From Paenibacillus_AM sp052180255 (GTDB lineage: Bacteria > Bacillota > Bacilli > Paenibacillales > NBRC-103111), in assembly GCF_052180255.1 (NCBI RefSeq), contig NZ_CP197466.1, forward strand, positions 3,100,001 to 3,164,000: DNA of 64,000 nucleotides, written 5' to 3'. Below, one piece after another: positions 32,045 through 40,459 of this stretch (position 1 is its first letter; each line of letters opens with the position of its first letter). A program made the position numbers and the translations under genes. Below the pieces are notes generated by a model that was not told the DNA's origin, did not search any database, and was given only the letters and a program-made list of their open reading frames with translations.

Positions 32045-32980
32045 CTAATGATCATTATATGAACGAAGCGAGAAAGGGTTCGTGCCTAGTTGGATCAATA
32101 GTCCTTGCAGCAAGAGGGGTGCAACATCGGCGTATATTTGAGGAAATTGTTCAATTGGCAGTGGATTCACTCCATAACCGACTTCAATTGTAAAACCTGG
32201 TCTGCGGAAATCTTGAATAAACCAATCCTTATAACCAGCATCACTGCCTGTAAGCTTAACTGCTTCATAACCACTCGCTTGCGCCAGACACTGTGCCAAT
32301 GCTTCAGCGTGAGCTGGCTCATAATCACGGTAATTCCAATAAATTTCCCTACCTTGCGAATGTAACGCCATAACGAGATCGAATTGCTGCTCCATTGTAA
32401 AATGTGCCATCGTCAATGCCTCTGGTTCTGTTAACGGTGCTTCACCTGTATAGTCTCGGGGGCCTGGACCTGGAACGTCTCTACGCTCCCGCTCCACCTC
32501 CCAATGAGCCGGAAACTGATCATTCAGATCAACACCCCTAATATTCGCCTTCCAATTATTAAAATCGCATGAGCCCCCGTTCCAATGAAAAACCTGTTCA
32601 AATACAGACTCGCAAGAAGCAGCACCGTGCAGCACTAACTCAACCCCATCAGGATTAACCATGGGCACGACCCAAAGCGTATTTGATTCATAGACCGATC
32701 TCGCATCAACACCATACCATGCTTCACAACACGCTACAGCCTCTGCATACTGTCTTACAAACGTCATAAGCAGCGGAGTTGTAATCCATTCATTCGCATG
32801 AAAGGCAGCGTTATAATGCACCTTGTGCGCTCCTACGCCGATACGCAGTGCTAGAATGGGTCTTCCGAGCACACTATGACCAATGGTAACGAGCTCAATC
32901 CATGGATATTGCGCAGCAAGCGCCTCTGCCTCGCAAACGAATGTACAGAAGTCATAAATGTTCCTATCACCTGTTTGCAT
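32045..32980 (-). CDS. M14 family zinc carboxypeptidase, gamma-D-glutamyl-diaminopimelate type
   Basis: The 311-residue enzyme has the M14 metal and catalytic residues: FHANEW (HxxE), a later ALHSQG (His), NPDG with the substrate-binding RGVDLNDQFPAHW, and TIEVGYG (catalytic Glu). Relatives such as MpaA and YqgT trim murein peptides. No LysM or signal peptide is present, which favours a cytoplasmic peptide-recycling role like MpaA. The start at 32980 follows GGAGAG. A hairpin separates it from murI upstream on the same strand. Confidence 0.88.
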   Translation of the reverse strand: MQTGDRNIYDFCTFVCEAEALAAQYPWIELVTIGHSVLGRPILALRIGVGAHKVHYNAAFHANEWITTPLLMTFVRQYAEAVACCEAWYGVDARSVYESNTLWVVPMVNPDGVELVLHGAASCESVFEQVFHWNGGSCDFNNWKANIRGVDLNDQFPAHWEVERERRDVPGPGPRDYTGEAPLTEPEALTMAHFTMEQQFDLVMALHSQGREIYWNYRDYEPAHAEALAQCLAQASGYEAVKLTGSDAGYKDWFIQDFRRPGFTIEVGYGVNPLPIEQFPQIYADVAPLLLQGLLIQLGTNPFSLRSYNDH

Positions 32981-33035
32981 CCACTACACTCTCCTATCTG
33001 GTCAAAATGTTACAAAATATATGCGCCGATAAACA

Positions 33036-33069
33036 AAAAAAGACTTTCTCATCGAGAATAGTCTTTTTT
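33036..33069. terminator. bidirectional hairpin between murI and the carboxypeptidase gene
   Basis: AAAAAAGACT and AGTCTTTTTT pair, with inner TTCTC/GAGAA. On the minus strand it ends the murI transcript. Confidence 0.8.
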
Positions 33070-33092
33070 CTCTATTGTTTATTGAGGTGAAA

Positions 33093-33908
33093 CTACAAAA
33101 AGTTAGGCACCTGCCATACAATTGGCGTATCTTGAATTTGTTCTCTTAACCAGTTGGTCGTGATTTGCTTGAATAAGATAGGTTCACCTGAACAGAAGAA
33201 CTGGTGAATAGGTGTTTCATTATTTGTTACCAGCATATGTTGATGATACAAGATCGTTGAAATCTCACGCGCCGTCTCATCTGCAGACGATATTAGCGAG
33301 ACATCTCTTCCCACCACCTCACCAATCAAACCCGATAAAAACGGATAATGCGTACAACCAAGCACAAGACAATCAATCGGTTTACTTCGCAGTTCAGTTA
33401 ATGAATCCTCGATGGCTTTCATGGTGTCAGGCCCGTCAAAGTTACCACTTTCTACAATCGGAACAAGCTGTGGACACGCATGCGAATACACGGTTGTTCC
33501 AGGAGAAATTGATTTCAATGCTTGCTCGTAAGCACCGCTTCGAATCGTCCCTACCGTACCAATAATACCAACAATCCCACTGCGAGTTGTCTTGATTGCC
33601 GCTCGAGCTCCAGGACTGATAACACCGATAACAGGGACGGATACTCTCTTGCGAATATCCTCCAGTGCAACAGCAGTTGCGGTATTACAAGCTATGACCA
33701 ACATTTTAGGTGAATATTGAATTAAATAATCGACGATTTGTGTCGTAAATAAGTTGACTTCTTCGGGATGTCTCGAACCATATGGTGCACGAGCCGTATC
33801 TCCGAAATAGATGATCTTCTCTTGCGGAAGCTGCCTCATCACTTCTTTCACAACGGTCAATCCTCCGACACCGGAGTCCAATATGGCTATAGCTTGCTGC
33901 ACAAACAT
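33093..33908 (-). CDS. murI: glutamate racemase
   Basis: The 271-residue enzyme has both catalytic cysteines in their motifs, C74 in VIACNTATA and C185 in GCTHYPF, and the opening AILDSGVGGLTV. It supplies D-glutamate for peptidoglycan. AAAGGAAG lies upstream of the ATG. It is flanked by a murein peptide carboxypeptidase, a loose wall-metabolism neighbourhood. The length is normal and no defect is visible. Confidence 0.96.
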   Translation of the reverse strand: MFVQQAIAILDSGVGGLTVVKEVMRQLPQEKIIYFGDTARAPYGSRHPEEVNLFTTQIVDYLIQYSPKMLVIACNTATAVALEDIRKRVSVPVIGVISPGARAAIKTTRSGIVGIIGTVGTIRSGAYEQALKSISPGTTVYSHACPQLVPIVESGNFDGPDTMKAIEDSLTELRSKPIDCLVLGCTHYPFLSGLIGEVVGRDVSLISSADETAREISTILYHQHMLVTNNETPIHQFFCSGEPILFKQITTNWLREQIQDTPIVWQVPNFL

Positions 33909-34011
33909 ACGCTTCCTTTACCATATAATCATCGCATTACACATCGTTAGAATATGTGATACCCTCGTAAAAGGTACCTCGTGCAAATGCATCAGATGAT
34001 CACATTAGAAA

Positions 34012-34452
34012 TTAGCGGTTATGACGAACAGCTCTCAATACACAAACTTGCAAAATAATAATGAGTGCAAATGCAACCCAAGCCAACATTGGTATCGTTA
34101 CAAACCCGAACCAATTAATGTAATCCGTGTCACAAGGTACTTCGCCACACTTGGATCCAACGGATTTGAGCCAGACTGTTTCTTGCAATAAGATATGGTA
34201 AGTCGAGATACAAATTCCTACGATTGCGATTGGTAATATGTATACATACTGCTTGAAATCTTTGCGCACGGCAGCAATACCCATTATAATGACAAGCGGG
34301 TACATGAGAATCCGCTGATACCAGCACAGCTTACAAGGTTCATAGTGCAATACATCAGAGAAATATAGACTTCCTAATGTAGCAACAAGCGAAATTGCCC
34401 ATGCCATAAACATGCCATTGTTCAAAATAAACTTTTGAGTAGACTTGTTCAA
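34012..34452 (-). CDS. bdbC: DsbB-like disulfide oxidoreductase BdbC
   Basis: The 146-residue protein has four membrane helices and both redox pairs of the DsbB family: C40-x-x-C43 (EPCKLCWYQR) and C102/C107 (KCGEVPC) in the second extracytoplasmic loop. It reoxidises a thiol oxidase (BdbD) using quinone. bdbD is not adjacent, so the partner must lie elsewhere. A TTG start at 34452 follows GGAGGAA eleven bases upstream. Confidence 0.93.
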   Translation of the reverse strand: MNKSTQKFILNNGMFMAWAISLVATLGSLYFSDVLHYEPCKLCWYQRILMYPLVIIMGIAAVRKDFKQYVYILPIAIVGICISTYHILLQETVWLKSVGSKCGEVPCDTDYINWFGFVTIPMLAWVAFALIIILQVCVLRAVRHNR

Positions 34453-34630
34453 TTGTGTGGATTCCTCCTATACTTTAATGCGTGTTCAAAAACACATCTT
34501 AATATCTATCTTTTACAAGATACCTTATAATACACATTTAGGATAGTAGAAAATCCTGAAACTTTTTTAGCCGCCATTCGTCTATAGGTTTGTTGCATTT
34601 TGATCTTACAGATATTGGAGGTACACCTGA

Positions 34631-35773
34631 ATGCCCTCTAGCAACCAGAGTCCAAATACAAGATATAACCCGGCAGGTGTCACACCGACACGACCACAAG
34701 CAAAACGTAAAAAAAGAAAAAAAAGAGGTCGAATTTTTCTCCCAATCCTGTTCATCTTTCTTGGGATCGGCATTCTCGGATCAGGTTGGTTCTACTTAAC
34801 CCCGTCCGGTACGAGTCTTCGTTATTTGCTCGCTGATACACTTATTACAACGCAGCACCGTGAATGGGCGAGATATATAATCGGTAAAGAAGAGCTAGAT
34901 AAGCGTGTTGCTGACTATATGGATCAATTCGAAGAAATGGGAAAAGTCAAAGAAAAGCCGGATATGATAAAGCCGAATAAAGGGACGAATTCATCCAATC
35001 TATCAGCCAAAGAAGCTGTTACGATTGAACCCATTGAAGGAAAAGGATTCAAAGGCTCTCTATTAATCATACGTGATCCGAAAAAGTTACGGCTAGTCGT
35101 CACCCAGAACCCAAATAAAGGTGAAAAAGTATCCTCTATGGTCAAGCGTACAGGCGCGATTGCTGGCGTCAATGCCGGTGGTTTCCACGATCCAGAGTGG
35201 AATGGGAATGGATTCCAACCTGAAGGTATTGTCATATCCAATGGGAAGTTGATTTATAATGACGGGAACATGAATTCTTCCTATCATATTGTTGGCATTG
35301 ATAAGGATGGGCGCATGGTAGCAGGTAAGTTTAAAGTATCCGATATTATGAAAATGAACATTCAAGAAGGCGTTTCTTTCCCATCTAAATTCATTGCCAA
35401 TGGAAAGGGCTTAATTAAAAGCCCGAAAGACGGCTGGGGCATCGCACCACGAACAAGTATGGCGCAAACCGCAGACGGCACAATCTTATTCGCGATCATT
35501 GATGGGCGACAAACCCACAGTATCGGGGCAAGTCTATATGATATACAAGAAATTTTCTTGAAACATGGCGCAATCACAGCTGCGAATCTGGATGGCGGAT
35601 CATCATCTGTGCTTGTCCATAAAAATACAATTATCAATAAGCCCTCTAGCGAGTATGGCGAGCGTTATTTACCTACCGCTTGGCTCGTGTTCGATGATCC
35701 GAAGAAAGTTAACGTGAAGAACATTTGGGAAGGGCTTGATCCTTCTAAGATTGATCCTTCCTCATGGAAATAG
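34631..35773 (+). CDS. phosphodiester glycosidase family (NAGPA/DUF2233) protein, membrane anchored
   Basis: The 380-residue protein starts with a polar, basic cytoplasmic tail (AKRKKRKKRGR) and one membrane helix (about residues 36-55). The NAGPA domain follows, with AGVNAGGFHDP, GIVISNGKL, GIAPRTSMAQTADGTILFAIIDGR and NLDGGSSS near the C-terminus, where the conserved Asp and Gly run sits. Homologues hydrolyse N-acetylglucosamine phosphodiesters, in bacteria probably on wall polymers. GGAGGTAC precedes the ATG. A terminator follows, convergent with the ytxH-like operon. Confidence 0.9.
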   Translation: MPSSNQSPNTRYNPAGVTPTRPQAKRKKRKKRGRIFLPILFIFLGIGILGSGWFYLTPSGTSLRYLLADTLITTQHREWARYIIGKEELDKRVADYMDQFEEMGKVKEKPDMIKPNKGTNSSNLSAKEAVTIEPIEGKGFKGSLLIIRDPKKLRLVVTQNPNKGEKVSSMVKRTGAIAGVNAGGFHDPEWNGNGFQPEGIVISNGKLIYNDGNMNSSYHIVGIDKDGRMVAGKFKVSDIMKMNIQEGVSFPSKFIANGKGLIKSPKDGWGIAPRTSMAQTADGTILFAIIDGRQTHSIGASLYDIQEIFLKHGAITAANLDGGSSSVLVHKNTIINKPSSEYGERYLPTAWLVFDDPKKVNVKNIWEGLDPSKIDPSSWK

Positions 35774-35776
35774 CAA

Positions 35777-35806
35777 AAAGGAGCCGACCCCCTCGGCTCC
35801 TTTTTT
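35777..35806. terminator. terminator between the NAGPA gene and the YtxH-domain gene
   Basis: AAAGGAGCCGA and TCGGCTCCTTT make a perfect stem with a 5-nt loop and a six-T tail. Confidence 0.9.
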
Positions 35807-35810
35807 CGTA

Positions 35811-36200
35811 CTACTTGCGTCCAATTAAAACGAAATCTTCTTCTGACTGAAGTTCTAGCACTTCTTCGCTGCTATCAAATTCTGCTGATTCCTCGATTTG
35901 TAATTCTTTACGAATGGCTCTACGATTGCGAACACCTTCTGCAATCCCACCAGCAACGTCCTTCGCTGCCCCGATCCATTCCGATGTTTGCTCGCCAACA
36001 ACTTTGGCAATCTCTTGCGTTTTCTCACCAACAGCGACTGCGATTTCTTTTGTTTTCTCACTTACTGTATCGTATCCTTCTGCAATATCAGCTCGTAATT
36101 CACGACCAGATTTTGGCGCTAACAAAAGGGCCGTTACAGCACCAACTGCACCGCCAACCAATGATCCGATCACCCAATCCTTCACTCTTTGATTCGCCAT
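35811..36200 (-). CDS. YtxH domain protein
   Basis: The 129-residue protein opens with the YtxH signature, a glycine-rich membrane helix GSLVGGAVGAVTALLLAPKSGRELR. A long amphipathic region follows with heptad-like repeats (EKTKEIAVAVGEKTQEIAKVV), and an acidic tail ends the protein. Such proteins are general-stress or envelope proteins of unknown action. AAGGAG lies eight bases before the ATG at 36200. It starts five bases after the stop of the DUF948 gene, and the ytxGH pair is conserved in Bacillales. Confidence 0.9.
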   Translation of the reverse strand: MANQRVKDWVIGSLVGGAVGAVTALLLAPKSGRELRADIAEGYDTVSEKTKEIAVAVGEKTQEIAKVVGEQTSEWIGAAKDVAGGIAEGVRNRRAIRKELQIEESAEFDSSEEVLELQSEEDFVLIGRK

Positions 36201-36205
36201 GTTAA

Positions 36206-36685
36206 TCACTCCTTGGTATGTGTTTCGGCATGCTCCTTACCCAGAGGTTTGCCCCGCAAATCTTTGCATTTGCGGAAGAGTTCGGTGCCCAGTGTGAACC
36301 AGTCAACTGCCTCGGCAGTAGTTGCTTTAGTCTCCGTAACTTTAGCTGCTTTAGAGGGTGGATCAGATGATCGAGACATCCAAGTACTTACTCGACTTAG
36401 TGATGTAATCATTTCCCGAACGACATTTCCGAACCCACCAACAGCTTCCACAACACCGCGTAACGAACGTACATCTACATAGATTTCTTCCGATAGTCCG
36501 CGCCATACACGCATTAGCTGTTTGGATTGCTTCGCTGTTACATTGAGCGTTTCTACCGCATGAGACAGCTTCATGTCAATTTGATACAGTGTTTTCTTTG
36601 CCATACGCAGCGTTGTAATCAGATAACCTGCAAGCACGACAAAAGTCACCAATGCACCAACTGCACTCCATTCATATACATTCAT
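36206..36685 (-). CDS. DUF948 (YtxG-like) membrane-associated protein
   Basis: The 159-residue protein has one N-terminal membrane helix (about residues 7-27) and a long helical region typical of DUF948 (TLRMAKKTLYQIDMKLSHAVETLNV). It pairs with the YtxH-domain gene immediately downstream, as in B. subtilis ytxG-ytxH, which belong to the general stress response. The ATG at 36685 follows GGGAGGTG. A GTG one codon earlier is possible. Confidence 0.87.
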   Translation of the reverse strand: MNVYEWSAVGALVTFVVLAGYLITTLRMAKKTLYQIDMKLSHAVETLNVTAKQSKQLMRVWRGLSEEIYVDVRSLRGVVEAVGGFGNVVREMITSLSRVSTWMSRSSDPPSKAAKVTETKATTAEAVDWFTLGTELFRKCKDLRGKPLGKEHAETHTKE

Positions 36686-36806
36686 CACTTGAACACCTCC
36701 CTGTTGTGCGCTCCTGATCTGGGTATTCGCCTAGAAGATAGTTACAGTATAAGTAGGTGGTTGGTGTTTGGTGACTCGGTTTTAGAAAATTATTTTATAA
36801 AAATGT

Positions 36807-36834
36807 AAAAAAACCGTCCATAAAAAGGACGGTT
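36807..36834 (-). terminator. terminator of the selD-mnmH operon
   Basis: On the minus strand AACCGTCC and GGACGGTT pair across a 7-nt loop and run into seven T residues. Confidence 0.85.
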
Positions 36835-36859
36835 AAATCATGTCAATCAAACTCAATCT

Positions 36860-37921
36860 CTAGACCGATCTTGATATCGGCTGCTTAGTAAAGAATCTCT
36901 TATTCAGCAAAGCTGAAATTTGTTCAAAAGCATCCTCCGTAGAAAAGGCTTTACAGATGATCGGCTGCTGTTCATAATCTTTACCGGCATATTCATACCG
37001 TGGATCATAGTAATGTTCCAGGAGCAGCTCAATTGCTTGGGGGAACGCCCCTGCAAGCAAGCAGCTTTCGATGCGTGCAGCTACGGGAGTGTGAATGCGT
37101 TTGTTGATATGCTCAAATGCTTGCAAACATTGTTCTTTATGTGCTGCAGGATCATAATCCTTCATGATATTTCGAACACGCTCCGGCACTGGCAATTCCA
37201 GCACAAGCTGAACCCCTTTTTCCTTCGCTTCAATGAGAAAATTCGGTAGTACGACTTTACCAAGTCTTTTACTCTCTGCTTCCACAATTATATAGGGTGA
37301 ATCCTTATACTCAAGCAAGGCCTCCACAAGCAACGCGTCAAACACTTTCTGATTACGAGGTTTCAGCCCAATACCACCGAATATGGAGCCGCGATGACCG
37401 GACAAACCTTCTAAATCAATAACAGGGTATCCCTTTTCCTCTAATTGCTGCAGAATATCTGTCTTTCCAGTCCCTGTATTCCCAGCTAGAACAATACACT
37501 CAGATTGAAGCTCATACGATTCAAGTGTAGATACCACCCATTTCCGATACTCACGAATACCACCCGACAAGCGACTAACATGTATGTCCATTAGCGACAA
37601 TAATGTTGCAGTCGTCCTGCTTCTCATGCCACCGCGCCAGCAGAATACAACTTTGCGTCCTGGAATAGCAGCGAATTGCTTAATAAAAGCAGGCAGCTTA
37701 GCGGAAATAATCTCAAGCCCGCGTTCCTTCGCCTTTTGAACCGAAACTTGTTTATACAAAGTACCAATTTCTTTCCGCTCTTCATCATCAAAAAAAGGAA
37801 TGTTAATCGCGCCTGGAATCGTGAATTCCTCCCATTCACTTGGCGATCTGACATCAATCAATGTAACATCTTGCTTTTTACGCTGATCCAACAACTCTTC
37901 AACACGAATATCTTGAAACAT
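36860..37921 (-). CDS. mnmH: tRNA 2-selenouridine synthase
   Basis: The 353-residue protein joins a rhodanese domain, with the catalytic C94 in VFCWRGGMRS, to a P-loop domain (GNTGTGKT, residues 147-154; DLEGLSGHRGSIFG just after). That is the full MnmH/SelU layout. It replaces sulfur by selenium in the wobble base mnm5s2U of certain tRNAs using selenophosphate. It starts 12 bp after the stop of selD, so both form one operon and the selenium donor is made next to its user. Confidence 0.95.
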   Translation of the reverse strand: MFQDIRVEELLDQRKKQDVTLIDVRSPSEWEEFTIPGAINIPFFDDEERKEIGTLYKQVSVQKAKERGLEIISAKLPAFIKQFAAIPGRKVVFCWRGGMRSRTTATLLSLMDIHVSRLSGGIREYRKWVVSTLESYELQSECIVLAGNTGTGKTDILQQLEEKGYPVIDLEGLSGHRGSIFGGIGLKPRNQKVFDALLVEALLEYKDSPYIIVEAESKRLGKVVLPNFLIEAKEKGVQLVLELPVPERVRNIMKDYDPAAHKEQCLQAFEHINKRIHTPVAARIESCLLAGAFPQAIELLLEHYYDPRYEYAGKDYEQQPIICKAFSTEDAFEQISALLNKRFFTKQPISRSV

Positions 37922-37933
37922 TTATGCCACCCC

Positions 37934-39010
37934 TTAGGTGAATGAAATCGACTCTTCAACTTTGATATGACCTTGATGATCATCTACAACCTCACCGATC
38001 ATTTGCGCTTCAACACCTGCTGCGCATAAGGCTGCAAGCAGATCATCCGCACATTCCGCTCCAGCAGCAATTAACAACCCGCCGCTCGTTACTGCATCAC
38101 ACAGTACCCATTGACCCACTTGATCTATACTTGGTGCAAAGGTAACAGAAGCTTCCAGATGTGCATAATTGCTCTTCGTACCACCCGGAACACAACCACC
38201 AGCTGCAATCTCATGAACGCGAGGTAGCACAGGCACTTGCGCAGCGCCAATACGAACACCTAGACCGCTTCCTTTCGCCATCTCCGATGCATGACCCAAT
38301 AGTCCAAAACCTGTTACATCCGTACAAGCATGCACATCATAATCCGCCATCACTTCAGCAGCTGTCTTATTGAGCGTTGTCATGACTTTCGTCACTCTTG
38401 CAATTTCTTCCTGACTTAACAAGTCACGCTTAATTGCAGTTGTTAGAATGCCGACTCCAATTGGCTTCGTCAAGATGAGGCGATCCCCCGGTTTCGCGCC
38501 TGCGTTCGTACGTACTTTATCGGGATGAATTAAGCCTGTCACCGCAAGTCCGAACTTCGGTTCATTATCATCAATCGAGTGTCCCCCGACTAAAGTAGCA
38601 CCCGCCTCACGTACTTTATCACCTGCACCACGCAATATTTCAGCTAAAATCGACTTATCTAGTTTATGAATTGGAAAAGCTACAATGTTCAGCACCGTGA
38701 GCGGCTTTCCGCCCATTGCATACACATCACTTAGCGCATTCGTTGCTGCCACTTGACCAAACTCATAGGGATCGTCCACAATCGGTGTGAAAAAATCGAC
38801 GGTCTGCACAAGCGCCATGTCATCGCTTAGGCGATACACTCCTGCATCATCACTCGTCTCTACACCCACGAGTAAGTTCGGATCACGGTCGGTTCGAGGC
38901 AATTGAGCAAGTACACTAGAAAGCTCACCAGGTCCGATTTTACAACCGCAACCTCCTTTTGAAGAGTAAGATGTTAACTTAACTGCTTGTCCGCTCACTT
39001 GATCGTTCAT
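37934..39010 (-). CDS. selD: selenide, water dikinase (selenophosphate synthase)
   Basis: The 358-residue enzyme has the glycine-rich active loop SSKGGCGCKIGPGEL with Cys (not Sec) at the catalytic position and the conserved Lys. DDAGVYRL, TVDFFTPIVDDPYEFGQVAA, GGHSIDDNEPKFGLAVTG and CTDVTGFGLLGH complete the AIR-synthase fold. It makes selenophosphate from selenide and ATP. With mnmH downstream and no selA/selB visible, selenium is probably used for tRNA here. AAGGAA lies some distance upstream of the ATG, so the ribosome site is only fair. It diverges from the aldolase gene. Confidence 0.95.
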   Translation of the reverse strand: MNDQVSGQAVKLTSYSSKGGCGCKIGPGELSSVLAQLPRTDRDPNLLVGVETSDDAGVYRLSDDMALVQTVDFFTPIVDDPYEFGQVAATNALSDVYAMGGKPLTVLNIVAFPIHKLDKSILAEILRGAGDKVREAGATLVGGHSIDDNEPKFGLAVTGLIHPDKVRTNAGAKPGDRLILTKPIGVGILTTAIKRDLLSQEEIARVTKVMTTLNKTAAEVMADYDVHACTDVTGFGLLGHASEMAKGSGLGVRIGAAQVPVLPRVHEIAAGGCVPGGTKSNYAHLEASVTFAPSIDQVGQWVLCDAVTSGGLLIAAGAECADDLLAALCAAGVEAQMIGEVVDDHQGHIKVEESISFT

Positions 39011-39108
39011 CTCATGTCACATTCCTTCCCATTTTCTCAGCATTTTAATCTTGTCTCTATTGTAGTAAGCTAGTAAGACAAAGTCCAATATGTGAAAAGG
39101 AGAACAAC

Positions 39109-39756
39109 ATGAACAGAGAACAAGGATTACAATTATTGGAACAGAGTCGAGCTATTGCCATTGTTAGAGGCATTGAACAACAACATATTTCCGCCGTTGC
39201 CGGAGCCCTGTTTGCAGGTGGTATCTCCGTCATGGAGGTCACCCTAAATACACCTGGCGCAGCCGATATGATTACAGAATTACAAGCCAATTACGCTGAT
39301 AAAATGTTTATTGGAGCAGGTACAGTACTGGATATTGCCGATGCCAAATTAGCCCTAGATGCCGGTGCATCATTCTTCGTCACACCCAATACAGACGAGG
39401 AAGTCATTCGCTTTGCAGTTGAGCACAACATCCCTATCTACCCAGGTGCAATGACACCAACTGAAGTTGTGAAAGCTTGGAAAGCGGGCGCAACAGCAGT
39501 GAAGCTGTTCCCAACCGGATCGCTAGGTCTAACCTATTTTAAAGATGTACAAGGCCCGTTATCCCATATTCCGATGCTCGCTGTCGGAGGTGTAAAGACC
39601 GATAATATTGCAGATTATTTCGCTGCAGGTTGCTATGGATTCGGCGTTGGCGGATCTTTGTTTAATAAAGAAGATATTACAAATGGTCGCTACGACTCCG
39701 TTACGAAAGAAACCTTTAAACTTACAGCATGCATCCAAGCTTGCTTAAATAAATAA
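39109..39756 (+). CDS. eda: KDPG/KHG aldolase
   Basis: The 215-residue class I aldolase has the Schiff-base lysine in AVKLFPTG. The conserved Glu in SVMEVTLNTPGA, FIGAGTVLD, FFVTPNTDEEV and MLAVGGVKTDNI complete the fold. It cleaves 2-keto-3-deoxy-6-phosphogluconate to pyruvate and glyceraldehyde 3-phosphate. AAAAGGAG lies before the ATG. The usual kdgK/kduI partners are absent, so it is a stand-alone copy. A bidirectional terminator follows. Confidence 0.95.
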   Translation: MNREQGLQLLEQSRAIAIVRGIEQQHISAVAGALFAGGISVMEVTLNTPGAADMITELQANYADKMFIGAGTVLDIADAKLALDAGASFFVTPNTDEEVIRFAVEHNIPIYPGAMTPTEVVKAWKAGATAVKLFPTGSLGLTYFKDVQGPLSHIPMLAVGGVKTDNIADYFAAGCYGFGVGGSLFNKEDITNGRYDSVTKETFKLTACIQACLNK

Positions 39757-39763
39757 AATAAAA

Positions 39764-39797
39764 AAAGTGCCGAAACCCTCGTTTCGGCACTTTCTTA
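39764..39797. terminator. bidirectional terminator between eda and the yutE-like gene
   Basis: AAAGTGCCGAAAC and GTTTCGGCACTTT form a perfect 13-bp stem with a 4-nt loop. Its right arm abuts the stop codon of the convergent gene. Confidence 0.9.
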
Positions 39798-40220
39798 ATT
39801 CAACTCTTTATGTATAAAACTTCTTACAGACGTTACAAATTCAGGCAATGCCTCAGGTAACTTTGTCATCATCGGATGCAAACCTTGGCGATCCCATGTC
39901 ATATACTCTTGAACAAGCGGTTTACGAAGTTTCACAAGCTCGATCAACAGCTGAGCAATCTCATCCGAGAAAGCCTGCTCTCCACGCAAAATCTCAACAA
40001 TGTCTTCATATGACGATGCGTCCCGTAAGATAAACCCATCAATTAACAGGGACCCAATATCCGTCACCGTCTCTATTGCAAGATGCAGAACGCGTTCTTG
40101 TGCCAGTTGATTCCGCACACCTGCTTGCATATCCACTTGCTTTAATTCCTCACAAGCCTTGACTAACTCTGGAATGAACTGCAATCTTGCTTCAATTTGT
40201 TCCTCGTTAATGAAATACAT
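39795..40220 (-). CDS. yutE: HepT-like/DUF86 protein (YutE type) with altered catalytic motif
   Basis: The 141-residue helical protein resembles B. subtilis YutE and the HepT/DUF86 family (LHLAIETVTDIGSLLIDGFILRD, then SYEDIVEILRGE). HepT toxins carry an R-x(4-6)-H-x-Y motif; here the corresponding RKPLVQEYMTWD has Gln in place of His, so RNase activity is doubtful. No MntA nucleotidyltransferase antitoxin gene is adjacent, which also argues against a toxin-antitoxin pair. The ATG at 40220 follows GGGCGGAA and lies one base after the stop of a small membrane-protein ORF. Confidence 0.85.
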   Translation of the reverse strand: MYFINEEQIEARLQFIPELVKACEELKQVDMQAGVRNQLAQERVLHLAIETVTDIGSLLIDGFILRDASSYEDIVEILRGEQAFSDEIAQLLIELVKLRKPLVQEYMTWDRQGLHPMMTKLPEALPEFVTSVRSFIHKELN

Positions 40221-40221
40221 A

Positions 40222-40350
40222 TTATTTCCGCCCTTTTTTCTTCTGCCATTTAGTCCATAGTAACATGCCGACAAAAAAGACAATAACAAGCACAACAAGC
40301 AGCATGGCTTGCGAAACATATTCCCAGCTTACCGTTTTTTCCCCACTCAT
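40222..40350 (-). CDS. single-helix small membrane protein, 42 aa
   Basis: A short ORF with ATG at 40350 behind AAAGGTGA encodes a 42-residue protein. It has a polar start (MSGEKTVSWEYVSQAM), one hydrophobic helix (LLVVLVIVFFVGMLLW) and a basic tail ending KKKGRK. Its TAA stop is one base from the yutE-like ATG, so the two are almost certainly co-translated. The size, topology and ribosome site are convincing, although the family is unknown to me. Confidence 0.7.
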   Translation of the reverse strand: MSGEKTVSWEYVSQAMLLVVLVIVFFVGMLLWTKWQKKKGRK

Positions 40351-40459
40351 TCGCTTCACCTTTCATACCTTACCGATTTTCTATCACCTATTCCTCAGTT
40401 TATCCCGCTGCTGTATAAGCGTCAAGATGATCGAATGCATGTTCAATAATCGTACGTAT

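Noticed and set aside
39795..40220. HepT/DUF86 protein read as half of an active toxin-antitoxin system
   Set aside because: There is no adjacent MntA nucleotidyltransferase, the catalytic His is absent, and the gene resembles the housekeeping YutE protein of Bacillales.
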